Virus record (IMG/VR): IMGVR_UViG_3300023216_000245
Location: 1 to 21,229 of that record
Length of the DNA: 21,229 bases
Origin: a virus
Direction: 5' to 3' (one strand)
This document shows, one piece after another, positions 13,047 through 20,457 of the stretch. Position numbers and translations under genes: made by a program. The notes under the pieces were generated by a model that ran no database searches, was not told where the DNA came from, and was given only the letters and a program-made list of their open reading frames with translations. Position 1 is the first letter of the stretch. The number at the start of each line of letters is the position of its first letter.

Positions 13047-15152
13047 TCACACAGCCACCGCATCAGTTATCTTATTGACTAACTGCTTCACTATCTTCTT
13101 ACCCTTATTAAACTTCCTGAATTCGTTACGAATGTCCGAAATCTTTTCAGTCTTTTTAGGGGTAAATTCTTCTTCTTGTTTGTTGTCACCAACCTTAACA
13201 ATGAAGTAATTATCATATCCTTTTTTGTTTTTAAAAGATACGACATGTTCTTTTTTCCAAGTCTTTATTAAATCTTTACGATCATCATAACTTACATCGC
13301 TTCCAAGACCATGGTGGAAATCGCGAAGTTTAGAGGCGAGGAAGAAACCAGTAATCTTAGCGCCGGTCAACTCGCGGAGACGTCCAAGACAATTTACATA
13401 TAATTCTGCACCTTCACCTTTAATGATTTTTCCTTTAAAATTTAAAGCAATCTTATAATTATCAATATAGTTTGCTCTTGGTGGAGCAGAAGAATCGTCA
13501 TCTTTAATACCAATTCGGTCAGCCCAACCATCTGTCAAGAACATAATATTTGTCTTTTGGATTCCATATTTTCTTTGGAACTTAGAAACGATATCATATG
13601 CAACAATAGAAGTTTGGACTAAAGGAGTTGTACCCATTTCATCATAAACAGTAACTTCGCCCCTTGAAACATAATAATTATAATCTTTAACATAACTATA
13701 AGATTGTGTTTTTGTCATTCCAAATAAGTCGCGAGATGCCAACCTAAACACTTTTGGTTTCATTGTTGATGATAGAACCTGAACAATCTTTATGGACTGC
13801 AATCCTTCAATCTCATTACCCTTAATGATTATATCATTATCAACTCCAAGACCTCTAGAGGTGAATGTATAAACATCAAACGGAATTGCAACTTTTTTAC
13901 AGAACATTGCAATAGTGATTGTTTGTTTAACAACATCTTCAATGATATCACACATTGAACCAGACATATCAATGAACATCACAATACCATGTGACTTTGA
14001 TTGGGCAAGTTTAGTTACCGTTAAAAATATATCTTCAGAATACTTATACTGATGTATACGGTTCATATTAAGAGAACCCTTTTTAGCAGTAGTAGCACGA
14101 GAATATTCAAACGCAGCTTTCTTTCTCTCGAAGTCTTTGGCAAGAAGGTTTGCAGTAGATTCAAGATTCTTTTTAACGGTCGTCCACTCTTCGGTAACAC
14201 CATCAGAATAAACATAGCAACTATTAGAAACATCAAGGTTTGCTCTTGCTTTCATCAATTCTTTGAATGGGGTGACAATTTTCTCAATATTTTCTTTAGA
14301 AATACCAGAAGTATATTCAGATTGTCTTTTCTTACCCCAACTATCGGTTGTGGACTCTAAGAGTTCGTTTTCATTTTTTCTGAATGCTTCGTCAGTGAAT
14401 GCTTCAGTTGGGTCACTGTCATCTTTTTCTTCACTAGATTCAGATAATTGTTCATCAGAATCTGATGATTGTCTACCACTACTAGATTCGGATAATTGTT
14501 CATCAGATTCTGGTGATTGTCTACTGCTACCGCTTTGTGTCTCAGAATTTTCACCGACATCGTCTTTCTCTGAAATTTCATCACCCTCATCATTCTGTTC
14601 TTCTTTTTTCTCTTGTAAGAACTTGTGAATCTTGCGAGAAATATCAACAACATCATCCCAAGTTTGGACAATCATTGCTTCATCAACAAAAGGTTGTTCA
14701 TCAGAATCAAATTCAATAGGAACGATTCCACGACCCTTAGAATGGATGTTTAATTTATCCATTAACGTAATGACTTCACGGTCATTTGTACCAAATAGGT
14801 TATCGTCAAACAAACGTTTGTAACCTGCTTTAAATGATTTCACGATTCCAGGATATGTCTCCTGAATCTTACGTTCAATTCTAATATCTTCAATAATGTT
14901 AAGATACACACGAGGAATACCTTCAACGTCAATCTTAGTATCATGCCACCCCTCAGCAGGAGTATATAAAGCATGACCCACTTCATGACCCACTAAAAGG
15001 TCATAAACTGCCTTACCTTTGTCTTCCCATAAAGGAAGATATAACACACGATCTATAACATCAAACGACGCAGTCTGATAGTTACCATGTTGGACAGTAA
15101 GGTTTTCTTTGGCAAGGAGTCTTGCTAAGTATTCTTGGGAGGTTAAATTCAT
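13047..15152 (-). CDS. CobT-like vWA-domain protein with HExxH metallopeptidase motif
   Basis: A 701-aa protein with three parts. The N-terminal part has GHEVGHALYTP (HExxH at 56-60) and downstream IIEDIRIERKI, the layout of a zinc peptidase-like domain. The middle (about 190-250) is Ser/Glu/Asp-rich and includes a 16-residue repeat. The C-terminal part is a von Willebrand A domain with a MIDAS motif, VMFIDMSGSM near residue 395, and a later FLTDGWAD. It resembles the CobT-like partner of MoxR/CobS ATPases. It may be a peptidase or a metal-dependent adaptor; the substrate is unknown. AAAAGG precedes the ATG in a leader shared with its partner gene. Confidence 0.88.
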   Translation of the reverse strand: MNLTSQEYLARLLAKENLTVQHGNYQTASFDVIDRVLYLPLWEDKGKAVYDLLVGHEVGHALYTPAEGWHDTKIDVEGIPRVYLNIIEDIRIERKIQETYPGIVKSFKAGYKRLFDDNLFGTNDREVITLMDKLNIHSKGRGIVPIEFDSDEQPFVDEAMIVQTWDDVVDISRKIHKFLQEKKEEQNDEGDEISEKDDVGENSETQSGSSRQSPESDEQLSESSSGRQSSDSDEQLSESSEEKDDSDPTEAFTDEAFRKNENELLESTTDSWGKKRQSEYTSGISKENIEKIVTPFKELMKARANLDVSNSCYVYSDGVTEEWTTVKKNLESTANLLAKDFERKKAAFEYSRATTAKKGSLNMNRIHQYKYSEDIFLTVTKLAQSKSHGIVMFIDMSGSMCDIIEDVVKQTITIAMFCKKVAIPFDVYTFTSRGLGVDNDIIIKGNEIEGLQSIKIVQVLSSTMKPKVFRLASRDLFGMTKTQSYSYVKDYNYYVSRGEVTVYDEMGTTPLVQTSIVAYDIVSKFQRKYGIQKTNIMFLTDGWADRIGIKDDDSSAPPRANYIDNYKIALNFKGKIIKGEGAELYVNCLGRLRELTGAKITGFFLASKLRDFHHGLGSDVSYDDRKDLIKTWKKEHVVSFKNKKGYDNYFIVKVGDNKQEEEFTPKKTEKISDIRNEFRKFNKGKKIVKQLVNKITDAVAV
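14434..14529. repeat. Two tandem 48-bp repeats in the linker of the vWA protein
   Basis: Units 14434-14481 and 14482-14529 differ at a few positions and encode a 16-residue unit around SDEQLSESS. The repeat lies in the disordered acidic linker and keeps the frame (48 = 16 codons), so unit number could vary without harm. Confidence 0.85.
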
Positions 15153-15186
15153 AATATAAGTACCTTTTCAATCATTCAATACATAT

Positions 15187-15215
15187 ATTATACCATAGTT
15201 TTGGTGAAAAGACAA
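15187..15215 (-). promoter_or_regulatory. Sigma70-type promoter of the vWA gene, with leader
   Basis: TTGTCT (15210-15215), 17 nt, TATAAT (15187-15192), then 34 nt to the ATG, the same distance as for the MoxR-like gene. The leader contains GATTGAAAAGG and ends in TATATT before the ATG. Confidence 0.8.
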
Positions 15216-15255
15216 GCGAATTTACAACTATTTTGTCAAAAAATATTAAACATAT

Positions 15256-15272
15256 GTATAGTTAGGCTATAC
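15256..15272 (-). terminator. Weak hairpin after the nuclease gene
   Basis: GTATAG and CTATAC pair around a 5-base loop about 20 bases past the nuclease stop, followed by an AU-rich stretch that includes UUUUUU further on. The stem is AU-rich and short, so it is a weak candidate for ending the modification operon. Confidence 0.35.
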
Positions 15273-15291
15273 TTACTTTCTACACTATGTA

Positions 15292-16302
15292 TTATGCAAC
15301 TAAAGTGATGTTTTTGTCACCCATATATCCTTTATTATACTCTTCTTGTGTTCGGTCTATTTGGTTATTAGCCAATGAAATATTATCATTCGGTCTCCAT
15401 ACAATAGAATCGTCAGTATTGATAAGGTCTCTTTTTAGTACAGTCATCATTGGTATAAGAGAAGCCTCCAACAAACCACCACATCCGTATCTACACCCAT
15501 TGACCAATGCTATGTATTCAGCTATATCAATTTTAGATTTAATAGACCGAACCCTTAGAGTACCTTTAAGTATAATAAAACAAGACTTGACTTCCACTTT
15601 AGACCCTTCGGGGCAATATGGATTTTTCCCAGCAATCAAGTCATAACCTATTCCATTGTACACCATAGTGCCGTTCACTAATTTACACACATACAACTCC
15701 CCTATCAAAGCACCAAAAGCTGCCCTTAAATTGGTGGAAGAATTTATCTCGTGGTCTGACATTAACCCCAATAATTGATAAGAGGTCATACTGGCCATGT
15801 CGGAGAATCTACCATCATATTCCACTACATTATCAAGGAAGAGTTTAGTATTCTCATTCTTATTTTTATTATTACTATTCACACTAAAATCTGCGTTAAT
15901 GACAAATTTACCGCCTTCACTTTTATATAGGTGGGCTTTAGCGTAAAATTCAAGTGAATCTATGACTGACACTATCACCCTTTCTCTGTGGCTGGTAGTC
16001 AATATGATTGATTCACAGTGACCTTCCTTATTACTTAAATTACTCCAAAGGGTGGTGTTACCTTTACGATAATCAGTCCACTTCACTTCCCCCCTATCAA
16101 ATACAATTGGGGAGTGGTGGTTATAAATTACATCATACCCAAAACCATTATTAACCACACCAGACATCACTTTAGCACCGACTAGTTCAGAAGCGAAACT
16201 TTTAACAGCATTGGTCACCACCATATATTCCAACATGTCGGCGGGACTGATGTATCGTAAGATACCATTCAACAAATCTGTATTTTTTATTGACACTAGC
16301 AT
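15292..16302 (-). CDS. Putative nuclease with two PD-(D/E)XK-like domains
   Basis: No close family is recognised, but the two halves of this 336-aa protein resemble each other and each carries a PD-(D/E)XK-type signature. The first has GFGYDVI (D57) then GEVKW (E72, K74). The second has LIGEL (E202), GIGYDLI (D221) then VEVKS (E237, K239). The segments before them also align (ASELVGAKV versus FGALIGELYV). An Asn/Lys-rich linker (about 141-155) separates the halves. CAGGAG, made of the last codons of the kinase gene, lies before the ATG. Placed at the end of the putative base-modification operon, it could cut host DNA lacking the modification; that role is inferred. Confidence 0.65.
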   Translation of the reverse strand: MLVSIKNTDLLNGILRYISPADMLEYMVVTNAVKSFASELVGAKVMSGVVNNGFGYDVIYNHHSPIVFDRGEVKWTDYRKGNTTLWSNLSNKEGHCESIILTTSHRERVIVSVIDSLEFYAKAHLYKSEGGKFVINADFSVNSNNKNKNENTKLFLDNVVEYDGRFSDMASMTSYQLLGLMSDHEINSSTNLRAAFGALIGELYVCKLVNGTMVYNGIGYDLIAGKNPYCPEGSKVEVKSCFIILKGTLRVRSIKSKIDIAEYIALVNGCRYGCGGLLEASLIPMMTVLKRDLINTDDSIVWRPNDNISLANNQIDRTQEEYNKGYMGDKNITLVA

Positions 16303-16306
16303 AATA

Positions 16307-16849
16307 TCACTCCTGTTTCATTATATAATTAACTACTTTCATTGTGTCTTCAGGAGTTTCATGCTGTATTTCCACAACACAACCCTTCTCTACTCCAAAT
16401 AGAGTGTGTTTATCGCCGAATCGGTCAATGATATTATTGCATTTAGTTCGTACTGTCTGGATGAATTTCGAACTCTGGTCTGAACCACGTTCATCATAAC
16501 GTCTTTGTCGTTCCTCATCAGACACGGTGAGGTGGATAATTGTAAGGTCTTCAACGGATTCAAAGAACCCTTTGTTGTTAAGTCTGTCCCCCTCACCAAC
16601 CACAAATTCATCTGGGTTCGTAGACGCCCATTCAACTGCTTTAGGTGATACTGCCATTGATAGTCTATCGGTTCCAGAGAAAGTTTCGCCTTCCTCGTAC
16701 TTACCAAGGACTCTTATATTCCCCGATACATGGGAATCTAATAAGTCTATTGGACGTTCCTGTACCCATCCATCGTATCTAGACATAAACTCTTTCATTA
16801 CAGTAGACTTTCCACATCCTGGAAGTCCTATAAGGTATACTAATTTCAT
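16307..16849 (-). CDS. P-loop kinase, candidate 5-hydroxymethyl-dU DNA kinase
   Basis: The 180-aa protein opens with MKLVYLIGLPGCGKST (Walker A at 8-16). It continues with VVGEGDRLNN and ERQRRYDERGSDQSSKFIQTVRTK, where Arg/Lys residues could form the phosphate-handling lid. This is the AAA_33/nucleotide-kinase type. Phage 5-hmdU DNA kinases are of this P-loop class and phosphorylate the hydroxymethyl group on DNA, priming it for replacement. Here the gene overlaps (ATGA) with a gene resembling the amino acid:DNA transferases, which supports that reading. It lacks the long helical C-terminal extension known from some of these kinases. A nucleotide or polynucleotide kinase remains possible. GGAGG lies 8 nt upstream of the ATG. 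Confidence 0.65.
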   Translation of the reverse strand: MKLVYLIGLPGCGKSTVMKEFMSRYDGWVQERPIDLLDSHVSGNIRVLGKYEEGETFSGTDRLSMAVSPKAVEWASTNPDEFVVGEGDRLNNKGFFESVEDLTIIHLTVSDEERQRRYDERGSDQSSKFIQTVRTKCNNIIDRFGDKHTLFGVEKGCVVEIQHETPEDTMKVVNYIMKQE

Positions 16850-17865
16850 AAAAATGCCTCCAATCCTCGTTCAATTTTAACATCATTTGAATATAACCAT
16901 TCAAACCTATCCACATTCCCATAATCAATAAGGTCAGAGAACTTTCCTTTGTCGATACCGTTACGACCAATCAATCTATTGTCTAATGATTCTCGACGTG
17001 CTTGCCATAAAACATCCCATTCAATACCGTTCCAGTTATCCGCAGCGACCTTTTGGATTTCCTCCGATTGTCTATCCAAGTAGTAACCAAGATAACGACC
17101 ATGGTGGGATCTAAATATTTTCTTAAATGAGCACAAGGCAGTCTCCATTGTAAACCTATTTGCTTCAAAAGTCAAGTTTGGATGACGCATTTTAGTTTCT
17201 TCTAGAACTTCTGTTGCCATATCTTCAAGGTATTGGTACTCATCTTCAGATAACTTTTGATTTACTTTATCATCCCACCCCGCAACATACAACATGCCAT
17301 TCCTATGGGAACGACTTCCTGAGTAATCATTTAATAATAGGGTTGGTGGTTCATTAGGTATTTCTGCGGTGTGGTTTAGATGTTGTAGGTAGAACCATGC
17401 GGTGTACCTTCCAAACTTATAGAACTCATCCTTAATAACCTTATACAGATTATCAAAGTTCTGACATTCATTATCCCCAAGGTAAGATTCAAGTGCTTCC
17501 CTCTGGGTTCTATCACCAACAAACTCATGATATGATTTAAACATGTTAGGGAGATGCCCCTTTGACCATTTAGTATCAACTTGGTATCTCAGTCTATGGT
17601 AGTTCTCGGTGTTCCACGCATCTATCCTATCATATGTTGCCAACTCAAAGTCTGGGTATTCATTAAATAGAACCCATGCGGTTGGTAGTTGATATGTATT
17701 ACCATATAACCAACACAACCAAAGACGTTGCTCAGAGTTGTGCTCAAACCTTTTGTTTAGATAGTTTGTTAACCAGATAGAAGGATCGCAATCTTTATAT
17801 GTTAAAGACCATGAGAACCATTTAATGAATGATTCTTTCCTGTTTTCTTTTAACCTATAATCCAT
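16846..17865 (-). CDS. Putative amino acid:DNA transferase (aGPT-Pplase-like)
   Basis: A 339-aa, Trp/Tyr-rich protein. The segment WLCWLYGNTYQLPTAWVLF, followed by RLRYQVDTKWSKGHLPNMF, resembles the alpha-glutamyl/putrescinyl-thymine pyrophosphorylase group, whose characterised members transfer amino acids onto activated 5-hydroxymethyl-dU in phage DNA. A second block, KFGRYTAWFYLQHL...DYSGSRSHRNGML, fits the helical DNA-glycosylase-like fold proposed for that group. I recognise this by pattern only. It begins at the GMP reductase stop (TAATG) and its own stop overlaps the kinase start, so the three are translationally coupled. The C-terminus ends GLEAFL, similar to the polymerase tail SLEDFF. 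Confidence 0.6.
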   Translation of the reverse strand: MDYRLKENRKESFIKWFSWSLTYKDCDPSIWLTNYLNKRFEHNSEQRLWLCWLYGNTYQLPTAWVLFNEYPDFELATYDRIDAWNTENYHRLRYQVDTKWSKGHLPNMFKSYHEFVGDRTQREALESYLGDNECQNFDNLYKVIKDEFYKFGRYTAWFYLQHLNHTAEIPNEPPTLLLNDYSGSRSHRNGMLYVAGWDDKVNQKLSEDEYQYLEDMATEVLEETKMRHPNLTFEANRFTMETALCSFKKIFRSHHGRYLGYYLDRQSEEIQKVAADNWNGIEWDVLWQARRESLDNRLIGRNGIDKGKFSDLIDYGNVDRFEWLYSNDVKIERGLEAFL

Positions 17866-19043
17866 TACAGATATTTTTCATATACCCTATTATGGGTATC
17901 ATGACACATAACAAAAGTTGTACATTTGCTAAGATTTTTTAATTTCATCGCTCCTACATACGTACAAGTGCTACGCAACCCACCGAGAATATCTTGAATG
18001 GTTACTCCGACTGATCCTTTATATGGAACCAAAACTTCTCTACCTTCTGACGAACGATATTCTTTTAATCCTCCAAAATGTTTCTTATTGGCTGCTTCGC
18101 TACTCATTCCATAAAATTGTACAAACTTTTTTTCTTCAATTTTATATTTTTGGTTCTTTAAGTAATTGTAGCTTTTATAGTTTTCAAACTTATGGCCGCC
18201 CCCATATTTTAATTCATTTGTTTGATAGTATTTAGTAATAATAGTACCGCCCCCTTCGTCATGACCTGCCAACATACCACCAAGCATCACAAAATCGGCT
18301 CCGGCGGCAAATGCTTTTGCTACATCACCTGAGTAAGTACATCCTCCATCAGCAATAACAAGACCTCCCAGTCCATGCGCCGCATCTGCACATTCAATAA
18401 CTGCACTTAGTTGTGGGAAACCGACACCAGTCTGTATACGTGTTGTGCAAACACTACCTGGGCCTATACCTACTTTAACGATATCTGCACCATTTAGAAT
18501 TAATTGTTCTGTCATTTCTCCAGTAACCACGTTACCTGCAATAATTACAATATATGGATACTTGTCTCTAAACTGTTTAACAAAAGATACAAATCTTTCA
18601 CTATATCCATTAGCAACGTCAATACAAACATACTTTAAACATTGGCCAACTTTACTATATACTTCTTCAAACTTTTCACTATCATATGGACGTATACCGA
18701 TACTTATTGCAACATTTTCTGTACGGTTTGTAGTATAATGCAAGGATTGATCATCAAAATATTCAATAAGGTCGTCAGCACTATATGACTTAACTAAACA
18801 GGTAAATAACCCTGCTTTTACCAAACAGTCTGCCATTTCAAATGTTGCCACACCATCCATATTACTTGCAATAATTGGAATGCCCCAATAGTGATGGGCC
18901 ATATTATTTGGAAAATTTGGCAAATAGTTACGAAATGTGAACTTTCTACTTAAATCAACTTCTTTACGGCTACCTAATACACTACGTTTAGGCCTAATTA
19001 GTACATCCTTAAAATCTAACTTTACATCATTATCTATTCTCAT
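17865..19043 (-). CDS. guaC: GMP reductase (GuaC type)
   Basis: Catalyses NADPH-dependent conversion of GMP to IMP. The sequence follows E. coli GuaC closely: KLDFKDVLIRPKRS at the start, CIDVANGYSERFV, IVIIAGNVVTGEM, VKVGIGPGSVCTTR with the catalytic Cys at 199, FPQLSAVIECADAAHGLGG and FVMLGGMLAGHDE. GuaC lacks the CBS domains of most IMP dehydrogenases, as here. At 392 aa it is ~45 longer than E. coli GuaC, mainly through a Lys/Tyr-rich insertion at about 268-305. An IMP dehydrogenase role is less likely. It lies 12 bases after the GNAT-like gene with only a weak ribosome site. It may shift purine pools toward adenine nucleotides for an AT-rich genome. Confidence 0.92.
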   Translation of the reverse strand: MRIDNDVKLDFKDVLIRPKRSVLGSRKEVDLSRKFTFRNYLPNFPNNMAHHYWGIPIIASNMDGVATFEMADCLVKAGLFTCLVKSYSADDLIEYFDDQSLHYTTNRTENVAISIGIRPYDSEKFEEVYSKVGQCLKYVCIDVANGYSERFVSFVKQFRDKYPYIVIIAGNVVTGEMTEQLILNGADIVKVGIGPGSVCTTRIQTGVGFPQLSAVIECADAAHGLGGLVIADGGCTYSGDVAKAFAAGADFVMLGGMLAGHDEGGGTIITKYYQTNELKYGGGHKFENYKSYNYLKNQKYKIEEKKFVQFYGMSSEAANKKHFGGLKEYRSSEGREVLVPYKGSVGVTIQDILGGLRSTCTYVGAMKLKNLSKCTTFVMCHDTHNRVYEKYL

Positions 19044-19055
19044 ACCACTAATCCA

Positions 19056-19784
19056 TTATAAATACTTTCTAAGATAAAATTCCCCAACTTTGTCAATCGC
19101 TTCATCCACCTTTGGTTGTTTCTTTGGCCCAAATGAATTTTCTTCATCCCTTAATCTAACTCTATTCTTTCCAGGCGGTAGAATATAATCCAAGTTATCC
19201 TTCCAATTATCACGCAATTCAAGTTGTTCTTCGCGTGTAGGTTTGATTGGAATATCAACACGAATAGACCCTGATGGATCCGTTCCCCACCCAATGATAC
19301 CATTTTTCATATGCCATCCAATAGAAGATGGAGTGCAAGACATCTTTAACCTTGTCACCGTTCCATACAAGTTCTTCATGATCATCCAATACAAATGTCC
19401 AGCATAACCCTTTTCAATAGTAAAGATTTCATAGAGGTTTGCGTATGGTTCTCTTTCTAACGTAGTTATCATACACACCGCCAATGGATTGTCACCATAC
19501 CATAAACAGTACGGCGGATGCTTATCATATGATTTGAACCTCACCCAGAGGTTGTGGGCGGCCTTAGCAAACTTTAAATTTTCGTTATTAGATTCGGACA
19601 TATAATCAAGGACACGTTCCATCCCCTTTTCATCCAACCGACTCATATGTATATCGGGCTCGGTAGAAATTGGAAGTCCATCATCATCAAGTTGATGGTC
19701 TTCGAAATCAAGAGTTTCGAATGCAGACTTTATGTAATCGATACTTTCTTGGGTATATTTTTTCATATTAGGTTTAGGTATCAT
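19056..19784 (-). CDS. GNAT-like protein (putative N-acyltransferase), 242 aa
   Basis: The middle (about 95-170) has a GNAT-like layout: YCLWYGDNPLAVCMITTL, then NLYEIFTIEKGYAGHLYWMIMKNLY in the place of the acetyl-CoA-binding strand and helix, then a strand and SIGWHMKNGIIGWG. The Q/R-x-x-G-x-G/A loop is not clear, so the assignment is tentative. The N-terminal and C-terminal parts are charged and unassigned. The frame opens at a TTG (19802), but the ATG at 19784 follows the leader shared with two other genes, so I choose it. It heads the operon with GMP reductase, the putative DNA transferase, the kinase and the nuclease. A role acylating a modified base is speculative. Confidence 0.5.
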   Translation of the reverse strand: MIPKPNMKKYTQESIDYIKSAFETLDFEDHQLDDDGLPISTEPDIHMSRLDEKGMERVLDYMSESNNENLKFAKAAHNLWVRFKSYDKHPPYCLWYGDNPLAVCMITTLEREPYANLYEIFTIEKGYAGHLYWMIMKNLYGTVTRLKMSCTPSSIGWHMKNGIIGWGTDPSGSIRVDIPIKPTREEQLELRDNWKDNLDYILPPGKNRVRLRDEENSFGPKKQPKVDEAIDKVGEFYLRKYL

Positions 19785-19815
19785 AATATATTTCTTTTTC
19801 AATTAATAGAGGGCC

Positions 19816-19845
19816 ATTATACCCTATCTTGGGTAGTTTGGGCAA
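19816..19845 (-). promoter_or_regulatory. Sigma70-type promoter of the GNAT-like/guaC/transferase operon
   Basis: TTGCCC (19840-19845), an 18-nt spacer, TATAAT (19816-19821), then 31 nt to the ATG at 19784 with a leader ATTGAAAAAGAAATATATT. A TACCC/GGGTA inverted repeat lies between the two hexamers and could be an operator, though it may be chance. The -35 match is weaker than for the other promoters. Confidence 0.68.
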
Positions 19846-19851
19846 CTATTT

Positions 19852-20454
19852 TTAAGGTTGTGTGTCGGTTCCATCAAAGTCCATCCTTTCAATTCCTTCT
19901 ACTCCTGCCCTGCGGGCAATGTCACGAGTTGAGGTTACAATAATATTATTTCCATCTTTGGCAACCCACATAGGGCGTTTACCATTCCTGAAGAATTCCA
20001 TTCCATCTTTGGTCAATGTTATAGTAGATATAGATGCATCACCCCACTCACTTGGAGATGTATGGAACAATAACTCAGAATCGTTTTTAGTTTCACAATC
20101 AATACCATATAGATCCTTCCATTTGTCTGGGGATTCTTGGGTGATAACACCATTGTGAACTATTGATTTATCGTCATCAGCGATTGGTTGGTTGTACTTT
20201 AGATCCGACGTGGAGTACCTACAATGGCCAATGGCAAGAATGTTTCCATCCTCTATCCATTCTGATGGGTCATGTTTCTTAATGAATTCTTTTGCAGGGA
20301 TAGGTTCTTTAATTGTCACAACCTTACCCGATTTAATAAAGGAAACTCCTGTTGCATGCATTCCGCGAACCTGTGATTCATGGAATATCCTACGAATTTG
20401 ACTTAGGTCGTCGTCAGTTACATTATGTAATTTTAAACCTATCACCGCACACAT
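19852..20454 (-). CDS. Class II glutamine amidotransferase domain protein
   Basis: A 200-aa stand-alone glutaminase domain of the PurF/GlmS type, releasing ammonia from glutamine. Cys2 becomes the N-terminal nucleophile after Met removal. Typical motifs follow: RGMHATGVSF (30-39), GHCRYST (76-82), NQPI (88-91), HNGVI (100-104) and NDSELL (124-129). There is no attached synthase domain, so the acceptor must be another protein, perhaps in the modification pathway. It starts 3 bases after the dioxygenase stop. The ribosome site is weak, which suggests coupling. Phage-encoded class II amidotransferases of this size occur in marine T4-like phages. Confidence 0.88.
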   Translation of the reverse strand: MCAVIGLKLHNVTDDDLSQIRRIFHESQVRGMHATGVSFIKSGKVVTIKEPIPAKEFIKKHDPSEWIEDGNILAIGHCRYSTSDLKYNQPIADDDKSIVHNGVITQESPDKWKDLYGIDCETKNDSELLFHTSPSEWGDASISTITLTKDGMEFFRNGKRPMWVAKDGNNIIVTSTRDIARRAGVEGIERMDFDGTDTQP

Positions 20455-20457
20455 TAA

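Noticed and set aside
13047-14700. Plus-strand ORFs of about 100-120 aa opposite the vWA gene
   Set aside because: Their residues are Ser/Phe-rich antisense readings of the repeat and coding DNA, without ribosome sites or family features.
11814-15152. Cobalamin (CobS/CobT cobaltochelatase) pathway
   Set aside because: Only the AAA+/vWA architecture is shared; no large chelatase subunit or other cobalamin gene is present.
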